The translations under genes and the position numbers were made by a program. Shown here piece by piece: positions 34,065 through 44,556 of a DNA stretch of 64,000 nucleotides; position 1 is the first letter of the stretch, and each line of letters starts with the position of its first letter. Under the pieces are notes generated by a model. The model did not search any database. It was not told the origin of the DNA and saw only the letters and a list, made by a program, of their open reading frames with translations. Source of the stretch: Alkaliphilus serpentinus (GTDB taxonomy: Bacteria; Bacillota; Clostridia; Peptostreptococcales; Natronincolaceae); assembly GCF_009017255.1 (NCBI RefSeq), contig NZ_WBZB01000040.1, positions 81,278 to 145,277 on the forward strand, read 5' to 3'.

Positions 34065-36584
34065 TTACTTCCTCCTTAAATATATTTGACTAATGTGTTT
34101 TTTATATTTTTCATGCTGTAAAAACAACTTTTGTTGGCTTTTATAGGCTTCTAAATCCTCTATATTTATTTTACCACGAACCTTTAAGGGTATGAGCTTT
34201 ACATAGCTATCCGTCAATAAATAATTTAATAATTCTCCTTCATGAAATAATTCTAATGCATTAAGTATCAATTTTTCATTAACGGAAAAGTTGACTCTTT
34301 TTATAATTTCATCAATTAATTTCTCCATAGGTAGTTCTTCTGACCCTTTACCAAGCTCCATAAAGATCTTATATAGGTCTATTAACCTTCGTCTGCATGG
34401 TATAGTTTCTTCAAGAATCTTATAATTATAAGCTTCATCATTTTCCCTATAGAAAAAGTAGGTTCTTTCTAGGTCAGTTGATGCTACAAAGCAGTTGAAA
34501 TCAGCAGGTGAAAAAAATTGGTCATATAGAATAATTTTATTATATCTTCTAAAATCAATTTTTTCAATATTGGGATTAATGATTACATGAACATCCCCTA
34601 ACACTGGAGATTTATTTATGTGCTCAAAATCTAAGGTGAATTGCTTTTTAGTTCCTCTTCTTCTTATCCCTGTTAAATAATAAAGATTATAAGCCTTCTC
34701 TAGGGTGTTGCAAAGAATCAGGATTGGCGGATCATCAGAATTTAACAAATCAAGGAGAATACTGTCATTCGTATCATTCACTACAATATTTTGAACATCA
34801 ACTGCAAGGTTTTCTTCCTTACATTCCTTATCTTGAACTTGGAGGCTTTTATAGTATTTCCTTTGTATGGTGGAGCTTTCTGCCACTTCCCTTGCTGCCA
34901 TATCCTTTAAATTTAATTGTATGGTTTTGCTTCCATTATAATAATTGTATTCTGGTGTAAACAATACATCCACAATCTCTTGTGCTTGAATATTTTCTGT
35001 TAAAGGTCCTAGTCCAAAACCAATGGCCGAGAGCTTTTTGTTACCGCCCTCATATTCAGCCCTTAGATGTTTTCCATCGGTGCCAACTGCCTTAAGATAG
35101 GTAGTTTTTAGATTCCGAGCTATGAACTTTGGGCTAGGATTCCCCATCCCGTGGGGCTCCAAAATCTTTAACTCCTCCAAAAGTTTGTCGCAAACATCTT
35201 CAGTATTAAGGATATCGTCAAAGGATAGCTCCTTTAAAAAATCCTCTTCTGTCAATAAAGAATTTGTTACTTGATTAATTCTAGCTTTAAAATCCTCCAG
35301 ATGATGGACTTCCATTGATAAACCAGCAGCCTGTTCATGACCTCCAAATTTTTGAAAAAGGTCCTTACACTGATTAAGGGCTTCAAAAATATTTAAGCTG
35401 GCTATGCTTCTGGCAGACCCCTTAGCTACCCCGTCCTCTATAGATAAGATAACCGTAGGTTTATAGTATTTTTCAACAATCCTTGATGCCACTATTCCTA
35501 TTACTCCATGATGCCAGCCATCATTATGGAGTACAAAAAAGCTTCTATTGTTATTTTCTTCATTCTCCACCATCTCTACTGCCTGGTTGTAGATTTCCAT
35601 CTCCAGCTGTTGTCGCTGTTTGTTTTCTCTATCCAATAAATTTGCCAATTCCATAGCCTCAATGGGGTCTTCAGTTGTTAATAGCTTAACTCCAACCTCT
35701 GCATGGCCCATTCTCCCTGCAGCATTGATTCTGGGAGCCAGCATAAATCCAATATGACCTGCATGAATACTCTTTCCCTTTAGCCCAGAAATTTCGATTA
35801 AGGCCCTTATCCCGTTATTGGTAGTATTGGCTATAACCTCCAGACCATTCTTTACAATAATTCGATTTTCGTCAACTAAGGGGACAATATCCGCCACAGT
35901 GGCAAGGGCTGCTATATCAATATATTGATCAACTCTTTTCATAAATTCCTCTTTGGGGGTAAGGGCTTGAACTAGCTTTAATGCAATTCCACAGCCACAA
36001 AGAGCCTTATAGGGATATTGACAATCTGTTTGCTTTGGATTAATAATTCCATAGGCCCTTGGAAGCTCACCTTGACACTCATGATGATCTGTAATAATTA
36101 CATCCATCCCCAGCTCCTTGGCATAATCAACCTCCTGAACAGAGGTAATGCCACAATCTACAGTAATGATCAGCTTTCCCCCCTGATTATGTATTTCATT
36201 AAAGGCATCGGTGTTTAGTCCATAGCCCTCCTCCATCCTGTGGGGTATATAATAATGGACAGGATAATGGAAATCTTTAAAATATTTAAGGAGCAAAGCT
36301 GTACTAGAGACTCCGTCAACATCGTAATCCCCATATATCCAAATGGATTCCTTATTAATGATGGCTTTTTTAATCCTTTCTACTACTTTTAACATATCCT
36401 TCAGAAGAAAGGGATCATAAAGCTGATTTAGGGTGGGCTCTAAGAATAATTTGGCTGCAGCCACCTCTTCAACTCCCCTATTCATTAGAACCTTCGCTGT
36501 TATTGGGCTGATGTTTAACTCCTCTATAAGGGTTCTTTGCTTTTCTATATTCACTTTATTATAGGTCCATCTTCTTCCCTTCAT
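34065..36584 (-). CDS. recJ: Single-stranded-DNA-specific exonuclease RecJ
   Basis: This is an 839-residue DHH-family 5'-3' exonuclease. Motifs are [16 protein letters not shown] near residue 82, [21 protein letters not shown] (DHH), [10 protein letters not shown] and the DHHA1 motif [12 protein letters not shown]. The roughly 250-residue C-terminal extension beyond the E. coli length is usual for Firmicutes. ATG at 36584 is chosen because GAGGTG lies upstream; the preceding TTG is less likely. It is followed closely by apt. Confidence 0.96.
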   Translation of the reverse strand: MKGRRWTYNKVNIEKQRTLIEELNISPITAKVLMNRGVEEVAAAKLFLEPTLNQLYDPFLLKDMLKVVERIKKAIINKESIWIYGDYDVDGVSSTALLLKYFKDFHYPVHYYIPHRMEEGYGLNTDAFNEIHNQGGKLIITVDCGITSVQEVDYAKELGMDVIITDHHECQGELPRAYGIINPKQTDCQYPYKALCGCGIALKLVQALTPKEEFMKRVDQYIDIAALATVADIVPLVDENRIIVKNGLEVIANTTNNGIRALIEISGLKGKSIHAGHIGFMLAPRINAAGRMGHAEVGVKLLTTEDPIEAMELANLLDRENKQRQQLEMEIYNQAVEMVENEENNNRSFFVLHNDGWHHGVIGIVASRIVEKYYKPTVILSIEDGVAKGSARSIASLNIFEALNQCKDLFQKFGGHEQAAGLSMEVHHLEDFKARINQVTNSLLTEEDFLKELSFDDILNTEDVCDKLLEELKILEPHGMGNPSPKFIARNLKTTYLKAVGTDGKHLRAEYEGGNKKLSAIGFGLGPLTENIQAQEIVDVLFTPEYNYYNGSKTIQLNLKDMAAREVAESSTIQRKYYKSLQVQDKECKEENLAVDVQNIVVNDTNDSILLDLLNSDDPPILILCNTLEKAYNLYYLTGIRRRGTKKQFTLDFEHINKSPVLGDVHVIINPNIEKIDFRRYNKIILYDQFFSPADFNCFVASTDLERTYFFYRENDEAYNYKILEETIPCRRRLIDLYKIFMELGKGSEELPMEKLIDEIIKRVNFSVNEKLILNALELFHEGELLNYLLTDSYVKLIPLKVRGKINIEDLEAYKSQQKLFLQHEKYKKHISQIYLRRK

Positions 36585-36612
36585 CAAATAACACCTCAGT
36601 TTTTCAATTGAA

Positions 36613-36645
36613 AAAAGGACAATAAATTCTTATTATTGCCCTTTT
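36613..36645 (-). terminator. Intrinsic terminator of secDF
   Basis: AAAGGgCAATAA-taagaa-TTTATTGtCCTTT followed by Ts on the minus strand lies 14 bp after the secF stop codon. Confidence 0.85.
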
Positions 36646-36658
36646 ATTTTAATTCCTA

Positions 36659-37558
36659 TTACTTTGTTTCAGGACTCTGCTTAAAGGAAGTTTTTTTGTG
36701 CTGTCTTTCCTTTATCATTACCCATACCGGACTGGCAATGAATAGTGATGAATAGGTACCCCCTACTACACCAGCCATAAGTGGCAAGGCAAATTGCTTA
36801 ATCTGCTCTACTCCTAAAACATATAATGCTACAATTGTGATTAAAGTGGTTAAAGAAGTATTTATTGATCTAACAATTGTTTGATTAATACTGTCATTAG
36901 CCACCTGAGCATAATCGTTTTTCTTTAAGAATCTAAGATTTTCCCTTACTCTATCGAAAATAACGATGGTATCGTTTATTGAATATCCTAGTATTGTTAA
37001 GATGGCAGCTACAAAGGGGCCATTAATTGGAATCCTGAATAAAGAATAAATTGTAAATACCACTAAAACGTCGTGGATAAGAGCTACTATAGCCGCCAGA
37101 CCAAAGCTTATCTCAAATCTGAAGGTGATATAGATAAGCATACCAATAACTGCTATACCAATGCTCAATAAGGCTTTTCTCTGAATTTCCTTTCCTACTG
37201 ATGGCCCAAATTGTTCCGATAGCAGGAAGTTTTTACTAGTGCTTTCTAGCTGGTATTTTTCTTGAAAAACACTGAAAATTTCAAGTCTTTCACTGTTGCT
37301 AAAGTCCACTTTACTACGAATTTGTACAATGGTTCTTTCTTCACCTAAAAGATTGATATTTGCTTCAGAATCGAAATCCTTTAAGAGTTCCCTTACCTCC
37401 GGAACTTCTGGTGTTTGATTCAACTCTATTTCCATTAATGTTCCACCGGTAAAGTCTATTCCAAAATTTACTCCTCCTACTAAAGACATCACTAAGCCTG
37501 ATGCAATAAATAGGATAGAGAGGGTAAACCATAATTTGCGTTTTTCAATAATATTCAT
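36659..37558 (-). CDS. secF: Protein translocase subunit SecF
   Basis: This is a 299-residue membrane protein with one N-terminal helix, a periplasm-side domain, then five helices. Signatures are FGIDFTGGTLMEI near residue 32 and GYSINDTIVIFDRVREN near 192. With SecD it uses the proton or sodium gradient to assist secretion through SecYEG. It starts 14 bp after secD. Confidence 0.97.
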   Translation of the reverse strand: MNIIEKRKLWFTLSILFIASGLVMSLVGGVNFGIDFTGGTLMEIELNQTPEVPEVRELLKDFDSEANINLLGEERTIVQIRSKVDFSNSERLEIFSVFQEKYQLESTSKNFLLSEQFGPSVGKEIQRKALLSIGIAVIGMLIYITFRFEISFGLAAIVALIHDVLVVFTIYSLFRIPINGPFVAAILTILGYSINDTIVIFDRVRENLRFLKKNDYAQVANDSINQTIVRSINTSLTTLITIVALYVLGVEQIKQFALPLMAGVVGGTYSSLFIASPVWVMIKERQHKKTSFKQSPETK

Positions 37559-37572
37559 CTTCTCTAACCCCC

Positions 37573-38829
37573 CTATGCTCCAAATAGTTTGCTGTTCTTA
37601 GTTAGGTTCATTCCAACAAATAGCTTTAAAATAAATCTGGTAACTACAACAGCAGTAAACATACTTGCTAAAATACCTATAATTAAGGTTAGCGCGAATC
37701 CTCTAATTGGACCTGTTCCAAATTGATATAGAACTCCACCTGCAATAAGGGTAGTTACATTTGAATCAAGTATTGCCTTAAAGGCCCTCTTAAAGCCTGA
37801 GTCGATGGCAGCTCTCACGGTTTTACCAGCTCTAAGCTCCTCTTTAAGCCTTTCAAATATGATTACATTGGCATCAACGGCCATACCCACTGATAGAATT
37901 AAGGCTGCTATACCTGGAAGGGTTAGGGTAGCATTTAGGGCTACAAAAACTCCAAGAACAATGAGAATATAAACTGTTAGGGCAATATTTGCCACTAATC
38001 CAGGTAATCTATAATAGATCAACATAAATAGCAACACTAAGGTTATACCAATTTTTGCAGCATCAATACTTCTATTTAAAGCATTCACTCCAAGGGTTGC
38101 TGTAATTGTTGAACTTTGAATCTCATCCAGTTTAACGGGTAGAGCACCTCCACGAATGAGGGTAGCTAAATATGAGGCAGATTCAACGGTATAATTCCCT
38201 GAAATACGAGACATACCAACTAATATTTTATCTTGAACTGCAGGGTAAGAAATAATCTCGTCATCCAGCATAATATAGATAATTCTACCATCATCCTGAG
38301 GACCATACTCATCTACTAGCCTGGTAGTTACTTCAGCAAATCGCTTGGTACCTTCACCATCGAATTCTAGGCTAACTCCAGGCCTGCCCTCTTCAATGGT
38401 AACCTCAGCACCTTTAACATTTTTACCAGTTAAGACGTCTTCCCCATCGAAGGTTACAAACTTTAATTGGGCCGTCTTACCAATCATATCAATGGCTTCT
38501 TGAGCATTTTCTACACCTGGAAGCTCAACTCGAATACGCTTGTCTCCTTCTCTGACAATCGTTGGTTCTGTTAAGCCTATGGAGTTAATTCTATGGTTGA
38601 AGATTCCAATGGTTTGTTCCATCATTCTATCTAACTCCTCACCGGTTGCATCGGTGTCGGCTTCATAAACCACATATACTCCACCCCTAAGGTCTAATCC
38701 CTGTCTAATTGAATCTTTCATAGGCTTAATAGAATAATCGCCTATTTCTAACCCATTAATAGCTGTAAAGACGGATATTCCTACAACTGCTAAGAGTAGT
38801 ATAAAAATGATTACGTTTTTTATTTTCAT
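37573..38829 (-). CDS. secD: Protein translocase subunit SecD
   Basis: This is a 418-residue membrane partner of SecF. The N-terminal RQGLDLRGGVYVVYEAD, the P1 domain (RIRVELPGVENAQEAIDMIGKTAQL), and the C-terminal membrane bundle with SVGMAVDANVIIFERLKEELR are diagnostic. SecD and SecF are separate genes here, not fused as in Bacillus. A strong promoter is 37 bp upstream. Confidence 0.97.
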   Translation of the reverse strand: MKIKNVIIFILLLAVVGISVFTAINGLEIGDYSIKPMKDSIRQGLDLRGGVYVVYEADTDATGEELDRMMEQTIGIFNHRINSIGLTEPTIVREGDKRIRVELPGVENAQEAIDMIGKTAQLKFVTFDGEDVLTGKNVKGAEVTIEEGRPGVSLEFDGEGTKRFAEVTTRLVDEYGPQDDGRIIYIMLDDEIISYPAVQDKILVGMSRISGNYTVESASYLATLIRGGALPVKLDEIQSSTITATLGVNALNRSIDAAKIGITLVLLFMLIYYRLPGLVANIALTVYILIVLGVFVALNATLTLPGIAALILSVGMAVDANVIIFERLKEELRAGKTVRAAIDSGFKRAFKAILDSNVTTLIAGGVLYQFGTGPIRGFALTLIIGILASMFTAVVVTRFILKLFVGMNLTKNSKLFGA

Positions 38830-38865
38830 CCGTTAATTCCCCCTAACCTAATTATCACAATTTTA

Positions 38866-38894
38866 ATTATATACGCAATATACCATAGAGTCAA
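38866..38894 (-). promoter_or_regulatory. Sigma-A promoter of secDF
   Basis: TTGACT (38889-38894), a 17-bp spacer and TATAAT (38866-38871) on the minus strand lie 37 bp before the secD ATG. Confidence 0.85.
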
Positions 38895-38909
38895 CCTTTC
38901 TCAAAAGGG

Positions 38910-39416
38910 TTATTCTACCTTATGGATATTACCATAGTCGACATATTTTTCAGCTGATATTAAGAGACTCTTCTTTTCTTCATCAGTTAATTCTCGAATT
39001 ACTTTGGCAGGGGAACCTACTGCCAATACACCGGATGGGATTTTTTTACCCGGTGGAACCAGTGAGCCTGCTCCAATGATGGTGTCATCCCCTACCTCTG
39101 CTCCATCTAAGATGATTGCCCCCATGCCTATAAGAGTGTTGTTACCTACCTTGCAAGCATGGACGATGGCGCTATGGCCAATGGTTACATGATCTCCGAT
39201 AATGGTTGAGTAGAGATGACTTATATGGATAACCGCGTTATCTTGGATATTGGTATTTTTTCCTATGGTGATATTTTGATCGTCCCCTCTTATTACAGCC
39301 TTATACCATATACTGCTATTTTCTCCGATTTTTACATCACCTATTATATCTGCAGTTTCTGCTACAAAGCAACTTTCATGGATTTCTGGAATTCGATTTT
39401 TTAATGCCTTGATCAT
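38910..39416 (-). CDS. Gamma-carbonic-anhydrase-like hexapeptide-repeat protein
   Basis: This is a 168-residue left-handed beta-helix protein of the YrdA/PaaY group. Hexapeptide repeats run from about residue 17 to 135 (AETADIIGDVKIGENSSIWYK, then IGKNTNIQDNAVIH). Three metal-type histidines are visible in VIHISH, TIGHSAIVH and AIVHAC. Function as a carbonic anhydrase is not established for this group. Its ATG directly follows the scfB stop codon, so it is in that transcript. Confidence 0.9.
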   Translation of the reverse strand: MIKALKNRIPEIHESCFVAETADIIGDVKIGENSSIWYKAVIRGDDQNITIGKNTNIQDNAVIHISHLYSTIIGDHVTIGHSAIVHACKVGNNTLIGMGAIILDGAEVGDDTIIGAGSLVPPGKKIPSGVLAVGSPAKVIRELTDEEKKSLLISAEKYVDYGNIHKVE

Positions 39417-40775
39417 TTAATCTTCCTCCTCTAATAATCGAGCTTGAATATACAAAGCACATTCAACCCTCTTTTTCTCCATTTCACAGCCTATATCATA
39501 GGGGACCATGATATCGTTGTTGAAGTTATAGGCATTGGCATGACAACCACCGCTACAGTAGAACTTTGCCCAACATTGGGTGCATTTTTCTTTATTATAT
39601 ACATGGGCCTCAGAAAAACTATGATACATGTCCCTATTTAATTCACCAGTAACAACACTTCCGATCTTAAAGTCTTCATTGCCAACAAACTGGTGACAGG
39701 GATATAAATCTCCCTCTGGTGTTACAGCAATATATTCAGCACCTGCTCCACAGCCTACTATCCGCTTAATAACACAGGGCCCTTGATTTAAATCAATCAT
39801 AAAGTGAAAGAAGTTAAAGTCCCTTCCCTCCTTCTTCCTTTTTACATATTCCTCTGCTAGTTGTTCATAATGGTTAAATACCGTAGGTAAATCCTCTTCT
39901 TTGATAGCATAATCCTGGTTTGCTTCTGCCACCACAGGTTCTACTGAGATGTTTTTAAAGCCTAAATCAGCTAAATGTAACACATCCTTAGAAAAATCTA
40001 GATTAAAGCTGGTGAAGGTTCCTCTAACATAATAGCCCTCATGATTTCTGATCTCAGCCATTTTTTTAAGCTTTGGAAGAATTACATCATAAGTACCCTT
40101 TCCCTTTACTGTGTATCTCATAGTATCATTTACTTCTTCTCTGCCATCTATACTAAGGACTACATTATGCATATTCTTATTAATATAATCCATTTTTTCA
40201 TCATCCAATAAAACTCCATTGGTGGTCATGGTGAAGCGAAGATTCTTTCCGTATTCCTTCTCCCTTTCCCTACCATAATCCACAATCTCCTTAACCATCT
40301 CAAAGTTTAGTAATGGCTCTCCTCCAAAGAAATCCACCTCTAGGTTTCTTCGATTGCCAGAATGGGTTAATAGAAAATCAATTGCTTTTTTTCCTATTTC
40401 GCTATCCATCAAGGTTCTCTGACCTTTAAAATCTCCCTGGGATGCAAAGCAGTACTTACATCTGATATTACAATCGTGGGAAACATGAAGGCACAGGGCC
40501 TTAACCACAGGCTTTTTGTTCTTAAAGCTTTCATGCTGATGATAGTGATCTTCCTTATACAACAATCCATTTTGAACCAATAGATGAATTTCCTCTAGGG
40601 CTTCTTTAACCTCTGAGACAGTAAATTCATTGGAAAGGATCTCTACAATTTCTGCTTCACCCTTATCTGGATAATAATCAAGTATTTTATATACAAGCTT
40701 ATCTATAAGATGGACCCCTCCACTGTTAACATCCATTAAAATATATCTGCCACCCTGTTGAAACTTATGAATCAT
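39417..40775 (-). CDS. scfB: SCIFF peptide maturase (radical SAM/SPASM)
   Basis: This is a 452-residue enzyme that installs thioether crosslinks in the SCIFF peptide. A leader-binding N-terminal domain of about 80 residues precedes the radical-SAM motif CNIRCKYCFASQGDF (residue 100 region), then VDFFGGEPLLNF. The C-terminal SPASM clusters are built from CVIKRIVGCGAGAEY, GDLYPCHQF and CTQCWAKFYCSGGCHANAY. The substrate gene scfA lies 124 bp upstream in the same direction, with a terminator-like hairpin between. GGAGA precedes the ATG. Confidence 0.96.
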   Translation of the reverse strand: MIHKFQQGGRYILMDVNSGGVHLIDKLVYKILDYYPDKGEAEIVEILSNEFTVSEVKEALEEIHLLVQNGLLYKEDHYHQHESFKNKKPVVKALCLHVSHDCNIRCKYCFASQGDFKGQRTLMDSEIGKKAIDFLLTHSGNRRNLEVDFFGGEPLLNFEMVKEIVDYGREREKEYGKNLRFTMTTNGVLLDDEKMDYINKNMHNVVLSIDGREEVNDTMRYTVKGKGTYDVILPKLKKMAEIRNHEGYYVRGTFTSFNLDFSKDVLHLADLGFKNISVEPVVAEANQDYAIKEEDLPTVFNHYEQLAEEYVKRKKEGRDFNFFHFMIDLNQGPCVIKRIVGCGAGAEYIAVTPEGDLYPCHQFVGNEDFKIGSVVTGELNRDMYHSFSEAHVYNKEKCTQCWAKFYCSGGCHANAYNFNNDIMVPYDIGCEMEKKRVECALYIQARLLEEED

Positions 40776-40849
40776 AAATAAATCTCCTTCCTACTTACTC
40801 AAGTATTATACTTTATCTTAAGGTTATTTAATTTAACCTAAAATCATCG

Positions 40850-40875
40850 AAAAACAGCAGTGATTGTCACTGCTG
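40850..40875 (-). terminator. Terminator or attenuator between scfA and scfB
   Basis: The perfect stem CAGCAGTGA-caa-TCACTGCTG followed by TTTTTC on the minus strand lies 23 bp after the scfA stop and 74 bp before scfB. Partial read-through would give more precursor peptide than enzyme. Confidence 0.85.
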
Positions 40876-40898
40876 CTGTTATGTAGATGCCTTTTAAA

Positions 40899-41039
40899 TT
40901 ACTTGTTTTCGCATTCTTGATTTGCTACAGTACAGGATGTTTTACAGGCTGATTGACATGAGGTTTGGCATTCTCCACAACCGCCCTTTGCTGCACTATT
41001 AGCCAATGTTGCGCCGCTTAGAGTTTTTATGTGCTTCAT
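40899..41039 (-). CDS. scfA: SCIFF ribosomally made peptide precursor (six Cys in forty-five)
   Basis: This is a 46-residue precursor peptide. The leader MKHIKTLSGATLANSAAKGG is followed by a core with six cysteines at positions 21, 24, 28, 32, 36 and 43, the SCIFF pattern. ATG at 41039 is preferred; AAAGGGG lies 7 bases upstream, and longer in-frame extensions are hydrophobic and unlike the family. The family is near-universal in Clostridia, and its biological role is not known. The maturase gene follows. Confidence 0.95.
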   Translation of the reverse strand: MKHIKTLSGATLANSAAKGGCGECQTSCQSACKTSCTVANQECENK

Positions 41040-41136
41040 CAGTAGACCCCTTTCCAAAAGATATATCATAAAAATTATAACACAAAGGAGTAGGAAACGA
41101 AAGGAAAAAATGATGCAATTTGAAAGTGACAAAATG

Positions 41137-41291
41137 GAAAGTTGAAAGTTGAAAGTTGAAAGTTGAAAATTAACTACATCATAAACTTAAGAAATCTTAT
41201 AAAGATAGAGTGGCTTTCTTGAATCCCAAAAATTTCAATGTCAGTATAGCGATTCTGATAATTCTCCATTTTCAATTCTCAATTTACAATT
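41137..41291. repeat. Inverted heptad arrays downstream of the TIGR04086 gene
   Basis: The left array has four GAAAGTT units plus GAAAATT (41137-41171). The right array CTCCATT, TTCAATT, CTCAATT, TACAATT (41264-41291) ends exactly one base before the stop codon at 41292. The arrays are inverted relative to one another, with 92 bp between. Confidence 0.75.
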
Positions 41292-41690
41292 TTATTTTAC
41301 ATTGATCCCAATCATACCGCCTATAAACCCTGTTGCTACGCTTATCAAGATTCTATAGGATACATACTTATCAAAAGAGAATTCAGATATGAATAGCTTA
41401 CTGAAGAAAACCAAAATTAATATATAGGCTAATCCAACAATTGCGCCATGGAGCCATCCTCTAGAGCCTATTTTAGCTGCAATATAAATAGCACCATAGG
41501 CTACGCTCAGAATCAGAATTATTGAAGTAATAATGGAAATGATCCCTTCTCCCAATGATGTAAAGGCAATCAGGGCTCCTGATACTAAAAATAATATTAA
41601 CGATAATAAATATCCTCTAATCAAGGCTCTACAATATATCCATAGGTTTAGGGGACCTGCAGATTTACTTATATTTCTTTTAGTGGACAT
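41292..41690 (-). CDS. TIGR04086 family four-helix membrane protein (YrzE-like)
   Basis: This is a 132-residue protein with four hydrophobic helices: GYLLSLILFLVSGALIAF, ISIITSIILILSVAYGAIYI, AIVGLAYILILVFF and ISVATGFIGGMIGI. Conserved glycines (GSRGWLHGAIVGL) match the family. It is consistently found beside yajC and the SCIFF genes in Clostridia, and next to yajC in Bacillus. Function is unknown. Confidence 0.88.
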   Translation of the reverse strand: MSTKRNISKSAGPLNLWIYCRALIRGYLLSLILFLVSGALIAFTSLGEGIISIITSIILILSVAYGAIYIAAKIGSRGWLHGAIVGLAYILILVFFSKLFISEFSFDKYVSYRILISVATGFIGGMIGINVK

Positions 41691-41752
41691 TATAATTTCA
41701 CCTCCAAGCTCTTTATAGTCAATAATTATGCATTTTATTCAGTTTTATGCCA

Positions 41753-41784
41753 ATAAAAAAAGATACGATTCTTAATCGTATCTT
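41753..41784 (-). terminator. Intrinsic terminator of yajC
   Basis: AAGATACGAT-taaga-ATCGTATCTT followed by TTTTTATTGG on the minus strand begins 8 bp after the stop codon. Confidence 0.92.
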
Positions 41785-41791
41785 TCAATTT

Positions 41792-42076
41792 CTAATTTTC
41801 GTCAGCTGACTTATTAACGATATTTCCGATTGCCCATCTTGCCATTGAAAGCTTGGTTTTATCTGCGCCTACTTCAATAGTAATGATGTCTTCCTTAATC
41901 TTGGCGATTTTCCCATGAATACCACCAATAGTGATCACATCATCTCCTATTTTAAGATTATTTCTCATTTCCTTAATCTTTTTATCCTTCTTCTGTTGGG
42001 GTCTGATAATTAGAAAGTAAAAAATGGCAAGAAACCCCAAAGGAATTATCAATCCTTGTAAATTAGCTAAATTCAT
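41792..42076 (-). CDS. yajC: Preprotein translocase subunit YajC
   Basis: This is a 94-residue protein with a single N-terminal helix (GLIIPLGFLAIFYFLIIRPQQKKDKK) followed by a small soluble domain with the GDDVITIGGIHGKIAKI motif. It is an accessory subunit of the SecDF-YajC complex. GGAGG precedes the ATG. It lies downstream of tgt and queA in the standard order. Confidence 0.96.
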   Translation of the reverse strand: MNLANLQGLIIPLGFLAIFYFLIIRPQQKKDKKIKEMRNNLKIGDDVITIGGIHGKIAKIKEDIITIEVGADKTKLSMARWAIGNIVNKSADEN

Positions 42077-42178
42077 ATGTACCCTCCTAACCCTATGTTT
42101 TTATTCACTCAATATTAATTCAACATAATATACAAATTTCCTCTTAATTATTTAGAATTATTTTATTTTTCACCTAAC

Positions 42179-43300
<1,122 letters not shown>

Positions 43301-43332
43301 TTAATCACCTTTCTAAATTCAGTTAATACATT

Positions 43333-43526
43333 AATGTTGAATGTTAAATGTTGAATGTTGAATTAATGTAGAAATTTGCTTTGCAAATTTAAATACATTT
43401 ATTATCTAGAATCTCTTACCTGTATTTTCAATTACTCATTACTAATTACTAATTGAATTTCTAATTCTAAATTCTCAATTCTTGATTCTCAATTCTTAAT
43501 TCTCCATTCAGCATTCAACATTAATC
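43333..43526. repeat. Largest heptad element, with palindromic core
   Basis: The left array has ATGTTGA-type units (43333-43362). The core palindrome AAATTTGC-ttt-GCAAATTT is at 43372-43390. The right array consists of ten consecutive 7-bp units of ATTCTNA type in register (43457-43526). The eleventh unit contains the queA stop codon. The whole fills the 228-bp gap between queA and tgt. Confidence 0.8.
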
Positions 43527-43528
43527 AT

Positions 43529-44554
43529 TTACTTAATAAGCATACTATCCCCAAAGCTAAAAAATCTATATTTTTCTCTAACAGCGGTATGATAGGCCTC
43601 CATGATAAAGTTACTTCCTGCAAGGGCAGAAACCAGCATAATGAGGGTAGATTCTGGTAGGTGAAAGTTTGTAATTAGCCAGTCTACCATTTTAAAGTCA
43701 TATCCAGGATAGATAAAAATATCCGTCCAGCCATTACCGGCTCTTAGTATGCCATCCTCACCAGTGGCAGCTTCAAGGGTTCTACAACAGGTGGTTCCTA
43801 CTGTTACAACCTTCCCACCATCCTTCTTTACTTTATTAATTTTACTAGCAGCCTCTTCTTCAATCATATAAAACTCAGAATGCATTTTATGATCGTTTAC
43901 ATCTTCAACCTTTACAGGTCTGAAGGTTCCAAGGCCCACATGTAGGGTTATATAAACAATGGATACTCCCTTATCTTCAATTTTCTTTAAAAGATCCTTA
44001 GTGAAGTGTAGTCCTGCTGTAGGTGCTGCAGCTGAACCCTTATGCTTTGAATATACCGTTTGATATCTTTCAGCATCCTCCAGCGTAGCTGTTATATATG
44101 GAGGTAGAGGCATATTCCCTAGCTGGTCTAAAATCTCCTCAAATACACCATTATAATGGAATTCAACAATCCTACCTCCATCATCGGTTACTTCCTTCAC
44201 CTGTGCCCTTAAGGCACCTTCTCCAAAGGTAAACCAGTTTCCTGGTTTCGCCTTCTTTCCGGGTTTCACCAGTACCTCCCAGGTATCTAGCTTGATTTGC
44301 TTTAATAGTAAGAACTCAATCTTCCCTTTAGTTCCTTCCTTTTCACCAAATAGTCTAGCTGGAATTACTCTAGTATTATTCAGCACTAGACAATCCCCTG
44401 AACTTAGATAATCAATAATATCACTAAAAATTTTATGATCAATATTGCTACTTTTTCTATCTAGAACCATTAGCCTTGATTGATCCCTCTCTTTAAGGGG
44501 TGTTTGAGCAATCAGCTCCTGGGGCAAGTCAAAATTAAAATCTGAGGTTTTCAT
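43529..44554 (-). CDS. queA: S-adenosylmethionine:tRNA ribosyltransferase-isomerase
   Basis: This is a 341-residue queuosine-pathway enzyme adding the ribosyl moiety of SAM to preQ1-tRNA. The markers are [26 protein letters not shown] at the N-terminus, [24 protein letters not shown] and [19 protein letters not shown]. It starts 2 bases after the SpoIID-like gene ends, with GGTGG inside that gene's last codons, so the two are coupled. Confidence 0.97.
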   Translation of the reverse strand: MKTSDFNFDLPQELIAQTPLKERDQSRLMVLDRKSSNIDHKIFSDIIDYLSSGDCLVLNNTRVIPARLFGEKEGTKGKIEFLLLKQIKLDTWEVLVKPGKKAKPGNWFTFGEGALRAQVKEVTDDGGRIVEFHYNGVFEEILDQLGNMPLPPYITATLEDAERYQTVYSKHKGSAAAPTAGLHFTKDLLKKIEDKGVSIVYITLHVGLGTFRPVKVEDVNDHKMHSEFYMIEEEAASKINKVKKDGGKVVTVGTTCCRTLEAATGEDGILRAGNGWTDIFIYPGYDFKMVDWLITNFHLPESTLIMLVSALAGSNFIMEAYHTAVREKYRFFSFGDSMLIK

Positions 44555-44556
44555 AT

